This document shows positions 1 through 10,643 of a stretch of 64,000 bases of DNA, one piece after another. The notes below the pieces were generated by a model. It worked only from the letters and a program-made list of their open reading frames with translations, did no database searches and was not told the DNA's origin. The stretch comes from Persicaria tinctoria (Eukaryota; Streptophyta; Magnoliopsida; Caryophyllales; Polygonaceae), in the NCBI GenBank assembly GCA_037127255.1, contig JBANSL010000004.1:5146001-5210000 (forward strand), read 5' to 3'. The position numbers and the translations under genes are program-made. Positions within the stretch are counted from its first letter, which is position 1. Every line of letters begins with the position of its first letter.

Positions 1-1569
1 CTCGAGATCGACCAGACCTCCGAGCCATGTCCGAGGCTTGTCGAGCACATCTACCCGAGAAGACCTAGTCGACGGATCAATCCTACTCGAGGTCGACTAG
101 GGCTACTCGAGGTCGACAAGCGCCAGGAGGCAAGTCCGAGCCACATCGAGCAGATCTAGCCGAGGAAGTCCACTCGAAGAACCACCCTACTCGAGGTCGA
201 CGAGCCGTGGTCGAGGTCGAGTAGAGCCGTGTCCAGCAGCTTATCGACGAAGACCTGTCCGAGTAGAATTGAGATTCCTTGGGCGCGAAGGAGTCGATTT
301 GGCCGAAGATCTATCCGATTCCATCAAGTTCTATCATCAAGGAGACAAGATCTATCAAGACATGAAGACTTACCTATTTAGATTTATCTTTTCCCTTATA
401 GATTTATTTCCATAAAACAATTTATTTATCCTTTCAAGTTTTAGATATAATTTTAGATAGAGATAGATATCTTCTTTCCTATAATAGCTAGGGAATGAAG
501 CATATAAATAAGGCCCTAGGGGGCTCAGTTTTATTCATTCCATATCACAATTCAATTTCAGAGACAATTAGTTAATTACATAAAGAGAAGAGGTTGTAAG
601 TTGGCGTTTATTTTTATGCAAGTTAGTTCTTTTCATCAATCAATGTCTGTTATTGCGATGAGGCGTGAGTAGTCCACCCACTTCTGGGGCTGGGGTGAGC
701 CCGACGGTGGCCATGTGAGGCGACGCGGTAAAGGTCAGATTTTGTTATGCATTTCATCTTCTATCCCTATGAGCATGATTCTTTTGCGAGAGTTGAAGGT
801 GATCCTTGTTTGTATTATTGAAGCGAAAGTGATCTTAATGCAACTTGGATTAATTATGTGAAAAAGGGTTAGTAACAATTAGGGTTTATGCGAAAGCCTC
901 TATTTGCCTATTTGTTAATGACGAAAGTTATTTGATGGAAAGCATGATCTTTTGTGCCTTTATGTGTTACTTTCAACGGTTATCGTTGTGGTGTTGATAC
1001 CCTGCTTTGGAAGTCTTTTATTATATTGATTTATTTTCATCAGAAATCTGAGTTTGGGTTCGAAAATTTGCATTTTAAAGTTTCTGTTTCTAGTCGACAT
1101 AGAGTAGTTCTTGTCGATCTCGAGTACAGCCTTGTCGATCTCGAGTAGGTCTTGTCTTGGTCGAGTTGAGTTTTCTGCTCCTGTTGTCGATTTTCAAGTT
1201 TCTGTCGATTTGTTGGTAGTCGATCTCGAGGAGCTTGTGGTCGAGATCGAGTACACCTTTGTGCTTGCTTTACTTTCTGCTTTGCTTTATCTTTTCTGTC
1301 TTCGTTTAGTTCATTGTTTTTTTTGTTTGTTATTTTCTGCTTTTATTTCTGTTTCTTTCCTTGTTTCTTTGTTTCTGTCTTTCTGCTGCTTTGCCTGTGA
1401 GAATTTACAGCTACCTAAGAATTGCTGACGTGCTTCCTCGTGGATTCGATCCTGACTATTCTCTTACTACAACGGGAGGAAGTCTTGTATTTATTTGCTG
1501 AGACAGGGAAGTCAGTCTGATCTATATTTTATACTTATTTCATACTTGACCATCCTCCTGCAAACAACA
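1..1569 (+). mobile_element. Partial LTR of TCGA-rich Athila-type family (element F1)
   Basis: This is the downstream two thirds of an LTR; its start lies outside the window. It aligns throughout with the LTR of element E1 (compare 13430-15084 and 19930-21627): first a block dense in TCGA words, then a TATA box, then a roughly 1-kb R/U5 leader, ending CAAACAACA at 1569. A tRNA-Asp primer site follows three bases later, so this is the 5' LTR of a plus-strand element. It still has the leader segment near 1400-1435 that E1's own 5' LTR has lost. The homology is seen directly; the family name rests on the primer site and on E1's protease. Confidence 0.85.
503..510 (+). promoter_or_regulatory. TATA box of the F1 LTR
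   Basis: TATAAATA followed by AGGCCCTAGGGGGCTCAG. The same block is conserved in both LTRs of E1 (13922-13929 and 20418-20425). Conservation across three copies and position inside the LTR make it the likely element promoter, with transcription starting some 30 bases downstream. Confidence 0.7.
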
Positions 1570-1572
1570 TAT

Positions 1573-1590
1573 TGGCGCCGTTGCCGGGGA
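1573..1590 (+). other. Primer-binding site, tRNA-Asp type (F1)
   Basis: TGGCGCCGTTGCCGGGGA is complementary to the 3' end of plant tRNA-Asp (including CCA), the usual primer of Athila-type Ty3/gypsy elements. It lies three bases after the LTR end and is identical to the sites at 15088-15105 (E1) and 11692-11709 (E2, minus strand). Confidence 0.9.
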
Positions 1591-1654
1591 AGCAATCATT
1601 CGCGCCTTAGGTAGTTAGATCTCATGTTTTCTTGGAGTTTTCTTCTATAGGTAT

Positions 1655-2446
1655 ATGCAGGGCACCTTCGAGTATTTCGAAAGGGAAAGAGCGAGACAGT
1701 ATGCAAAAGAATTGGAATATTTGAGATGGCTATACATCGTTGATGAGGAGGCGTGGCTTGAGGGTGTACGCGCATTTAGGAAGCTTCGAGATTCGTCAAA
1801 ATCACCGCCAGAAGCCCCAATCCTGCTAGAAGGAGAATTTGAACCTGAGGTCGACCTTGACCAACACCTAGTCGATGTCGACCCATCTCCAATCGATATC
1901 GATCTATCTCTAGTCGATACCCAGGTATGTCCTTCCGCTATGTCAATTCCAACTTTGCCCCCTGTCTTTGAAAAACCATTTGAAGAACCTCTAGAGGAAG
2001 AAGAGCCAGAAAAGAAGAAGTTGGACGTCGTTGCCCATGTTGTTTCAAAGTCACTTTTGCCTTATAAGGTGAAGGCTATCCCCGACGATTTTGAGCAACC
2101 GATGTTCATATTCAAGTATGGGGTCCTCGCAAAGTGGCATGAAGCTCCGCACGATGAGGTGGAAATATCTCTTCCCACTCCACCGTTTTGCTGTGGTGGA
2201 GACGCGCAAACAAATCAACCAATGGAGCGGAAGAGGTATGATGATGAGGTATGCAAATTTCCTTTATATATTCCTTTATGCATGCTAGCTGGAGCCCAGG
2301 AAGATGGATGGGTGGAGCCATGGAGCGTCCACTCGGGGAGGTTTAAGCTTCTTCACATGATGCCCCCGGATGACATCCCACGCTTCCCACCACCGGAGGA
2401 ACCACCAGATCCACCTATACCTCCGGACAAAGATGAGCCAAGCTAA
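1655..2446 (+). CDS. 263-codon ORF of non-autonomous element F1
   Basis: The ORF starts 65 bases after the tRNA-Asp primer site, where gag normally begins, but the protein does not resemble the E1 gag: no gag core, no zinc knuckle, no protease motif. It has a charged helical start (residues 1-50), a stretch of about 35 residues rich in VD/VDVD/IDID units made by the family's TCGA words (about 65-100), an acidic Pro/Glu/Lys segment, and a Pro-rich acidic tail. It ends where sequence homologous to the E1 3' untranslated region begins. It looks like a substitute ORF carried by a non-autonomous member of the family. Function is unknown; it may be captured host sequence or highly diverged gag. It is free of stops. 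Confidence 0.55.
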   Translation: MQGTFEYFERERARQYAKELEYLRWLYIVDEEAWLEGVRAFRKLRDSSKSPPEAPILLEGEFEPEVDLDQHLVDVDPSPIDIDLSLVDTQVCPSAMSIPTLPPVFEKPFEEPLEEEEPEKKKLDVVAHVVSKSLLPYKVKAIPDDFEQPMFIFKYGVLAKWHEAPHDEVEISLPTPPFCCGGDAQTNQPMERKRYDDEVCKFPLYIPLCMLAGAQEDGWVEPWSVHSGRFKLLHMMPPDDIPRFPPPEEPPDPPIPPDKDEPS

Positions 2447-2615
2447 TGCTTAATGAAGAAGTCGGCCTAGCGACTATAAAATCTAGAGCTTGTAAATAGA
2501 CATTTATTTTTGGGACTTTTGGACATTGTTGCTTTTGTTTGTTTTTGGTTTTGAACATTTTTTTAGTTTTTCTATTATAGGTATATGTCTTATACACTTT
2601 TCAGGTCCATGGATG
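2447..2615 (+). other. 3' untranslated segment shared with E1
   Basis: It matches 18721-18870 of E1 almost base for base, including the words AAGTCGGCCTAGCGACTATA and TTTTCAGGTCCATGGAT. The homology stops near 2615, where the antisense plant-mobile-domain gene begins. The remaining 3' region and the 3' LTR expected for F1 are missing here. Confidence 0.75.
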
Positions 2616-4660
2616 GGCGTCGGCGGGTCGGGATGGGGTGGCGTGGTAGGCAGCACGTACGGCCGGTTCTGCGACGCGTACCAAGGCAAGTAATCTGCAG
2701 TGACACCGGCCTGGCAATCCTCGCTGTTGCGCCTGTGCTCGGCCAGCCTGTAGAAGCGACCCTTGTCCTGCAGGTCCCGCCCCCTGTTGTGGCCCGGGGC
2801 AAACACGGCGATCTACTGCACGTTCTTCAGGGTCGTGTCGCGACAGACCTGATCCGGCGCGATGACGGTCTGCGGGATCCCCTGGACCCGTCCGAACTGC
2901 CGGAGGCACCTATCGGCCATGTACGGCTCCTCCTCCCTGCAAAAGGTGATGGTGCCCCGGTAGGTGGACTGACGGTACTGGCCGTCGAAATCCAGATTAC
3001 GCCCAAAAGGCATCCACCGGACCTACGATTAAACAAATCAGATGTAATTGACAGCTAAGAATTATAAGTGATATAGATAGAGTCTCAAATACATACATCA
3101 TCGACGGTAAGACGGTCCACCTCGTCCCGCAGCGAGGGTCATCCTTCCTAGCCGGGTCGCTGGACAAATCACCTCGGAAGCGAGGGAAGTATGCCCATAT
3201 CCAAGCCTTGACAAAAAAAAATAGGTTGTTAGCATATAATTTAAATATTTGTAAACTAAAACTCTAATTCAACGGTCTCGTACCTGTAGGATCGGCGTGC
3301 AGCTGTCTATGCCCTTCGCACCTGAGCGGGTAGCCTCGCCTAGGCCCCTGTAGAGACATGCGAGGGCACCTGCAGCCCATGCAAGGGTGGCCGTCCGTGG
3401 GATGTCCCAAATGAGGCTGAATATCCTCCATGGGATCCGGCTCTGCGACTTGTCCACAAACAAAGTCGCAGAGAGAGCGATGGGCATGTAGGTCCTGTGC
3501 AGAAACAGACGCTTTGCAGGGTCATCCTCGGGCTGCCCCCCTCCCACATGCGTGCGCAGCCGAATCTGCTCAGGATTAGCCGCGGCCTCTGGGTCATCCT
3601 CGGGGGCGGGGTCGACGAGCGGTCTGTGTCTCCGCTGCCACAGGGCAGTAAACCCAGTCACCGGAGGGCCGCCAGCGTGTCTGAACGACTTCAGAGTCGC
3701 AGGGGTGAGCTGGTAGTACTCCGCGATGGCGGGGACCAAACTGGTCGCGGGCAGATGTGACGTGCAGGGCTGGCCATCAATCGAAAGTCCCATCAGACAC
3801 GCAACATCGTGGAACGTGATGGTCATCTCACCCCTTGGAAAGTGGAAGGAGTTGGTCTCCGGGTGCCAATGCTCCAAGAAGCCTGTGTAGGTGAACTCGT
3901 CGACACACTGCCAATGGAGGGACCTCAGCTGGGGGATGCCGGATGAGAGCAGATCCTGCACCCAGGTCCCCGGGCCCTCAAATATGTAGGGCTCGAAAGG
4001 CTGCAGGTGAGTCGCCCGGTGATGAAACTTCAGCAGCGGCAGCTCCACCGTAGGATCTCTCCACACCTAGTACGCGCGGTGATGCCTGTAAGACACAAGC
4101 AGCTCTCCCGGCGGCAATAAAGGGTCGACCTGCACTGCCGGTGCGGCAGCCTGCGCAGGGATGGGCTCGGGCTCTACCTGTGGGCCCCCTTGGCCCTGAG
4201 CCTGCCCCTCCTGACCGTCATCTGCCTCCTCAACGACGTCAGGGATCACATCATCTGCAGAGCCCAATGAGATCGCCGCTGGTGTGGCGGAGGTCGAACG
4301 CTCAGGCTCGTGTGCCTCCGGAACGGCTGAAGTAGATGCCTCTTGCAAGGCTGAAGTAGATGCCTCCGGGACGGTCGGTGGAACACGAGTACGCGGTCTA
4401 CCCATGCCGACCCGTCGCCCACCGACTACGTCGGTAATACAGCTTCTCAAAACATCTGCGGGCTCTAAAGATGGCTGCAACCCCATCATCGCATCGCCCG
4501 AAGGATCCCAAACTGGCAGACCCTTCCAGAAGATGTCGTTCTCGTCGGCCGGGGGCGTCCCCATCGACTGCTGTAAGAGCTCTGGGGGGTGCCGTAGACT
4601 CATGTACCTGGCCGACCGCTGCCCGGTCGCCGAACCTAATAGGCCGAAGGGTACCATCAC
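2602..4660 (-). pseudogene. Plant mobile domain (PMD) gene, broken
   Basis: Read on the minus strand, an acidic, Pro/Ser-rich leader of about 197 codons (4660-4067) ends at one stop codon and then runs in frame into the conserved PMD core (4066-3284): an HWQCVDEF block, then FPRGEMTITFHDVACLMGL, the hallmark of this family (relatives of MAIN/MAIL1 and of PMD ORFs carried by transposons). A donor CAG/GTACGAG at 3284 and an acceptor at 3207 join to an AWIWAYFPRF exon (about 3206-3097). A third exon starts near 3022 (FGRNLDFDGQY..EPYMADRCLRQFG..QGIPQ) and carries a second in-frame stop near 2812. The donor of the middle exon does not give a clean phase with exon 3, so another lesion or a different donor is likely. 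Introns are kept, so this is genomic rather than cDNA capture. It lies antisense to F1 and abuts its 3' untranslated segment. Confidence 0.7.
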
Positions 4661-4785
4661 CCCTCATGAGCCTCCCTGCCTGCTATTATGATCCAGTTGA
4701 ATATTAATGTCTTTTCAGTATATTTTAATGTCTTTTGATGTATTTTAATATATTTTCATATGTTTTATTGTCTTTTATTATATTT

Positions 4786-5300
4786 AATGTTAATTAAGTA
4801 TTACAATTATATTTTAATTTTTTTATTGTATTCAATATTAATTTATTTTTATGTATTTGAATATATTTAAATATATTTTAATGTAAATTAAATAATTTTG
4901 AAGTATTTTAATATTTTTAATGTTTTTTATTATCTTTCAATATAAATTTATTTTTATGTATTTGAATATATTTTAATATATTTTAATGTTAATTAAATAA
5001 TTTTGAAGTATTTTAATATTTTTTAATGTTTTTTTATTATCTTTCAATATAAATTTATTTTTATGTTTTTGAATATATTTAAATATATTTTAATGTTAAT
5101 TAAATAATTTTGAAGTATTTTAATATTTTTTTAATGTTTTTTATTATATTTCAATATAAATTTATTTTTATGTTTTTGAATATATTTTAATATATTCAAA
5201 TATATTTTAATGTTAATTAAATACTTTTGAAGTATTATAATATATTTTAATGTTTTTTATTGTCTTTCAATTGTAATTTTTTTCTATGTATTTGAATATA
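4786..5300. repeat. AT-rich minisatellite, units of about 94-117 bp
   Basis: The word AATGTTAATTAA recurs at about 4786, 4880 (variant), 4985, 5092 and 5209. Each copy is followed by a similar run of ATTTTGAAGTATTTTAATATT and CAATATAAATTTATTTTTATG. The flanks 4690-4785 and 5300-5510 are AT-rich without genes. Confidence 0.7.
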
Positions 5301-5511
5301 TACTATCTATTATATTCTATCAAATTACAACTATATTCTTTTCTATCAAACTATATACTATAAAAAAACATTATAATATATAAATAAATCAAAAAATATA
5401 TTTTCAATTATATTCTATCAAACAATATATATTATCAATTATATATTCTATAAACTTCTATTATAAAACTATATTATCTATCAAATTATATTTTAAAACT
5501 CTAAAAATAAA

Positions 5512-5847
5512 TCAAACAAAAAGTAATTCAAATAACATACCGGTGGAGTCGGGATCGGGGACACCGGCCTCAATGGTCCGACGCTTCCGCGACGGTTCCG
5601 CCTCCTCTTCGGCCACTGCTCGGCCTCCGTCGCCGGCGCCAGACGCCGCCCCACCACCACCACCCTCCTCCTCGGCCACTGCTCGGCCTCCCTCGCCGGC
5701 GCCAGACGCCACCCCACCACCACCACCCTCCTCCTCCTCGGCCACTGCTCGGCCTCCATCGCCGCCCCCAGACGCCGCCCCACCACCACCACCCTCCTCA
5801 GCCGCCACAGCCGCCGGCACCACCAGACCCTCAGCCACCGGCTCCAC
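5512..5847 (-). repeat. GC-rich minisatellite of about 63 bp x3, with 111-codon ORF
   Basis: Three tandem units of 63-66 bp start near 5621, 5684 and 5750, each with CCACCACCACCACC and GCCAGACGCC blocks. On the minus strand they encode Gly/Ala/Glu-rich repeats around an AVAEEE core. The ORF starts next to the LTR end at 5851. Because the ORF is nothing but repeats, I treat it as repeat sequence. It may be the start of a captured GC-rich host gene, but there is no recognisable domain. Confidence 0.5.
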
Positions 5848-5850
5848 CGC

Positions 5851-6885
5851 TGTTGTTGCAGGAGGATGGTCAAGTATGAAATAAATATAAAATATAGATC
5901 AGACTGACTTCCCTGTCTCAGCAAATAAATACAAGACTTCCTCCTGTTGTAGTAGAAGGTTGTCAGGATCGAATCCACGAGGAAGCACGTCAACAGATCT
6001 CAGGTAGCAACATATTCTCACAGACAGAATAGCAGAAAGAAGACAGAAACAAAGAAAGGAAAGACAAAGCAAAGCAGAAACAAAAGCAAAGACAGAAAAT
6101 AGCAAACGAAAGTAAAGAACAAGGCAAAGCAGAAATCAACTCGATCTCGACAAAGGCAGTACTCGAGATCGACAACAACAGTGAACAACAGAAACTCAGA
6201 AACGAAAGCAGACTACTCGACCTAGACCAGTTTGTACTCGATATCGAGTAGAGGCTACTCGGTATCGACCAAAAACTCCTCTGTATCGACTAGCAAGACA
6301 GAAACTTTAAATTGCAAACTTCGAACCCAAAACTCAAAATTCCGACGAAATAAATTCAATATATGAAAGAACTTCCAAAGCCAGGGTATCAACGCCACAA
6401 CGATAACCATGCAAAGTAACACATAAAGGCACAAAAGATCATGCTTTCCATCAAAATAACTTTCGTTACTAACAAATAGGCATATAGAGGCTTTCGCATA
6501 AACCCTAATTGTTACTAACCCTTTTCACATAATTAATCCAAGTTGCATTAAGATCACTTTTGCTTCAATAATACAAACAAGGATCACCTTCAACTCTCGC
6601 AAAAGAATCATGCTCAGAGGGATAGAAGATAAATTGCATAACAAGATCTGACCTTTACCGCATCACCTTACATGGCCACCGTCGGGCTCACCCCAGCCCC
6701 AGAAGTGGGTGGACTACTCACGCCTCATCGCAATCGCAGACATTGATTGATAAAAAGAAACTTGCATTAAACTAAATTCAAAGCCTTTACAATCCCGACA
6801 ATCAACTTTCGCTGAAAGCCAAAACCCTAAAACCTTTGAACTTCCTAAAACTTCTCTGTGGAACTACTTCTCTCTGACTGAAATT
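5851..6885 (-). mobile_element. Partial LTR of the TCGA-rich family, minus strand
   Basis: Reverse complement of the R/U5 part of the E1 LTR: the end CATCCTCCTGCAACAACA at 5851, the GGATTCGATCCTGAC block, TCGA words at 6140-6290, the leader with CCCCAGCCCCAGAAGTGGG (6691-6709), and homology fading out at about 6870-6890. The first half (U3, TATA box) is missing. No primer site follows the LTR end, so it is either a 3' LTR or a broken copy. It lies against copia element A at about 6900. Confidence 0.75.
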
Positions 6886-6904
6886 GAATGATGAAAAACC
6901 AAGA

Positions 6905-7451
6905 AGCTAAAAGATCATCTTCATAAGCATTTTCTAAAGGTGAATTGAGATATTTCCTTGGTATTGAGATAGAAAGAACCAAAGATGGGATGCTGCTCAA
7001 CCAAAGGAAGTATACTCTAGAGATTTTGAAGGAAACTGGGATGACTGGAGCAAAGCCAGCAGCTACTCCATTAGACCCAAAGATGAAGCTAACTCTTGAA
7101 GGTGAGCATAAGGAGGTTGATGTGATTTCATACAGGAAATTGGTGGGAAATCTGGTATATCTCACCATTAATTAACAGACCTGACATTTGCTATGGTTTG
7201 CAAGTATTAAGTCAATTCATGCACAAGCCAAATGATGAGCACTAGAGAAGTGCCAAACACGTGCTCAGATACCTAAAGAAAGCATCAAGACAAGGTTTAT
7301 TCTTAGATAAAAACTCTTATATGCAGGTTGATGCATTTTGTGAAGCAAACTAGTAGAGTTGCTCCCATGACAAGAAGATCATTTATAGGGTTCTGTGTTA
7401 TGTTGGGGAACTCACTGATCTCATGGCGAACCAAGAAGCAAACTTATGTTG
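6905..7451 (+). pseudogene. Copia RT/RNase H fragment (element A, left piece)
   Basis: Encodes the thumb end of a copia RT (YFLGIEIERTKDGMLLNQRKY, then the ATPLDP..KLT..YRKLVGNLVYL region) and the start of RNase H up to the KKQTYV motif, where E1 is inserted. There is a frameshift in the first lines, a stop after LTIN near 7173-7175 where LTITRPDI is expected, and further shifts after 7180. It closely matches the better preserved copy at 46180-46761 (minus). It cannot encode a protein. Confidence 0.85.
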
Positions 7452-7774
7452 TGTTGTGAGCTGAATCTGCCATGTTTTACAGTAACTTTTATATCGATTT
7501 CTGTATACATTGCATTCATTTGGGATTAGATAGTACAGAATCTATGTAGTTTATGTTTATTTGCCAAATTATGGAATCTACACCAGTTTCTGTTTAATTC
7601 GCAGAAATCGAGGCATTTTACAGCAGTTCTACAGAAGGTCGGAAAAGCTCGGAAAACCACTACATAAGTCCAAGGTCGAAGGAGCAACGGAACCAGTCGA
7701 ATCGAGCCAAGAACGCAGGCTACTCGATCTCGAGTAGCTCTTACTCGACCTAGACAAGCATGACCGAGCACAGC

Positions 7775-9218
7775 TGATGAGCGGTTTTTAGTCGCCTAAA
7801 CCGTATCAAAATAAAACTCAAACCTACAAACTAGTATAGCAAGCAAGTAAGAGGTCGATCCCACAGAGAATCAAGTATTTCTCAACAATGTGTATTTACC
7901 AATTAGTAGAAAGGGGGGTTTTTTTGGTGATTGAAATAAGAAATAAAACAAAATAAACTATAAACAAAATTGATGCAAAACAATTTAGAGAAGATCGCTC
8001 TACCTACAACTATCCACTTTATTTGGTTGAATTGATATTGTAACTTCCTCTTGTCCTTTTATGATTCCTATGAATGCCCTTGTCCCAACCTAATATAGTT
8101 ACTAGTCCAATCAGTCCTAGAAACCCTTATCAATCGAACAGTCCCTAAAGAAGGATTTAACCCAATTGATAGCTTTAAGTTCAGAGATTAACCAAGGTAT
8201 TTGCAGTCCCTAAAAAAGGATTTAACAACACATTCAACTTCCTACCCATCTAATTAGTTCAATCAGTCCTAAAGAGATAAGTTTGCCACTTGGGTTAAGG
8301 TTCACAATCAGGAATCTACAAAACCCTAGCAATTGAATTGATTCTACCAAGTTGATCAGTCGAGATAGAATAAAACAATCAAACATTCAAGCACAAAGAA
8401 GTCGAAACATTCAATTTAGGAAATAAGGAACAAGAATTAGAAACTCACAATTCAATCCAAATAAAGCTTCAAATTGTAGGTAGAACGAAGAGAGTTTAGT
8501 CGCCCATGGCGAACATCGCTCTCTCTCCAATGGTCTGATAGAACGTAAGAATAGAATGGAAGTTAATGAAAAATAACATAAAAGTCCTAATTAAAAGCAT
8601 CCAAGTCGGCCTCAAAGTGAATAAATTAGAAACTAGGGTTTTTTCCATCAAAACGGCGCGCGACAGTACGTGCGGCGGGCGCCGCAAAGTTGCGGCGGGC
8701 GCAGCATGAATACCGCCCCTGGCGGCGGGCGCGGCAAACCATGCGGCGGGCGCAGCAAACCATGCGGCGGGCGCTGCATTGGTCTTTCACGGAAATTCCG
8801 TCTTGAATCAGCTCTCGACGTCAACATGAAAGTTGTAGCTCTCTGAAAGAGCTTTCCAACGCATGGTCATAATAGTCGATCGGACAACCGAGGCCTCCAG
8901 AAAGTGCAAAACAAGTTCAGCATGTCTGGCGACAACTTCTGCAGACTTGTTCTTCGTTTAGGTTCGCTTCTTCTTCTCATGACCTCTTGAGATCTTCATG
9001 TAAGCTTCTTCGATCAACTAGACATTCTCATCCAATGCGTTATCAACCCATGTCTTCTCCTCGGATCTACCATTACCTGAAATAATCAATAAAAACGTGT
9101 AGATTCCGATTCCACCAACATAGAGAGCAAATATGCAAATTGTAATCAAATCATGGATGAAATGCATCTTAAATAAGCTAAATGCAACCTATTATGCCTA
9201 CCTAAATGCATGCTATCA
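7775..9218 (-). repeat. E2 3' LTR (1444 bp)
   Basis: Twin of 11713-13156. It includes an array of five TGCGGCGGGCGC-like words at 8671-8780. A 63-codon ORF on the minus strand near 8496-8687 occurs in both LTRs and is probably chance. Confidence 0.95.
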
Positions 9219-9233
9219 AACTCCCCCACACTT
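9219..9233 (-). other. E2 polypurine tract
   Basis: On the minus strand AAGTGTGGGGGAGTT directly abuts the 3' LTR. It is preceded by TTGCTTGAGGACAAGCAAAGG, a word also found before E1's 3' LTR. Confidence 0.8.
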
Positions 9234-10643
9234 AACCTTTGCTTGTCCTCAAGCAATGATAGAATGAACATGAATCAATGTATCCCACAGGAAATCCCTT
9301 CAAGTTTCAACCTCATCAAAAAGCAACATCACAGCAGGTGAAAACATAAACCAAACAAACAAATGTCATAGCATGTATTATAGTGATCAAAGCTTAGAAG
9401 TAGACATCATCCAACCTCACCAGAAATATGTGTTTCACTCATGTGTTTAGGCTTTAAGGTACAACTCTCTACTCAATCCAAAATGCACTAAGCTCATAGA
9501 CATTGACCACCATATCACCAAATATCTACCGAAATGTCATTACTTGCGGGACACAATAAAGAAAATAAAATTCAACACTTTTTTTTTTCCTTTTCTTTGT
9601 CTTTCTTTCTCTCTTTTTTTTCTTTTTCTTGTCTTGGTGCTTTCCTTACGCGAAGCGCAAACATGGGTGTCATGAATGGCCCCGGTCTATCAACACCTCA
9701 ACTATTAATATGAAGTCCACTTGAACACCTTTTGACGCAAGTTGCAAACATGGGTGTCATGAATGAACCTGGTTACTCAATGATCAAGCTTTCTTTCCTA
9801 GCGGATAGTTTTCAACACCTTTTTGAGCGAATCATATCCATGGGTGTCATGCATAGATCCGGTTACTAAGTGCATCAACCATTGCCACCTTATTCACTAA
9901 ATATGCAAAAATTCAAATAATAGACTCAAAATATAAACATAAACTCCGCAAGCAACAAACATGTGAGTCGGTCTTTAGAAATAGATACTGCAGTCAACGC
10001 CAAGAGGTAGCAACACTAGGAGAGTAATTCACACAACTGAGCAAAAGAATTCAAATAAGGCCAAACATCCTCACAGGGTCATGTTTTTAGGATTTCAATC
10101 ATACTTTAGCTCAATCATACATGCTAAATACAGACAAAAATCAAAACATCCAGAACTCCATGGGATTTTTATGAATCATGCTTGAAATTTAAAATAGAGG
10201 ACAAACTAAGTCAGATGGGTATTTAATAACACTTAAATGCAATGCATGATATTTTTGGATTTTTTTCATATGCAGTATATGAATAAAAATAAACATGACA
10301 ACATAAATAAACATGATAACATAAGTAAACATGATATCATAAGTAAACATGATATGCAAATTCTATATATATGCAATGCAATCCCTCCCCCACACTTAAA
10401 CCTTTCATTGTCCTCAATGAAACATAAAAGACAACAAAAAATAAAAACATAGAGAAGGAGATGAATGAAATACTCACAATGTGGAGGAAGGGGCGATATA
10501 GGTCGGATCTGAGCATTGCGCGCGTCGGGTTAAAGAAAACTAGCTAACTAGGAATTGAAATAACTAAAACTTACCTCGGGTTGCCTCCCGAGAAGCGCCT
10601 CTCTTTAATGTCATTGGCTTGACTTATTCTCAATCTCAAGACC
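9234..10643 (-). other. E2 3' non-coding region
   Basis: No coding sequence is recognised. It holds a pyrimidine-rich run (9578-9632), three copies of ATGGGTGTCATG about 80-100 bp apart (9663, 9740, 9839), and a second polypurine-tract-like word at 10383-10402 (minus strand TTTAAGTGTGGGGGAGGG) after CATTGAGGACAATGAAAGG. Confidence 0.6.

Noticed and set aside
954..1428. Short plus-strand ORFs in the LTR leader (also 14425-15151 and 20921-21579)
   Set aside because: They lie in the R/U5 leader of all LTR copies, are rich in Phe/Cys/Ser from T-rich sequence, and change between copies; at most upstream ORFs.
3497..4691. Plus-strand ORFs of 64-135 codons
   Set aside because: Shadows of the minus-strand PMD gene.
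8496..8687. 63-codon ORF in both E2 LTRs (also 12434-12625)
   Set aside because: Duplicated only because LTRs are duplicated; short, no features.
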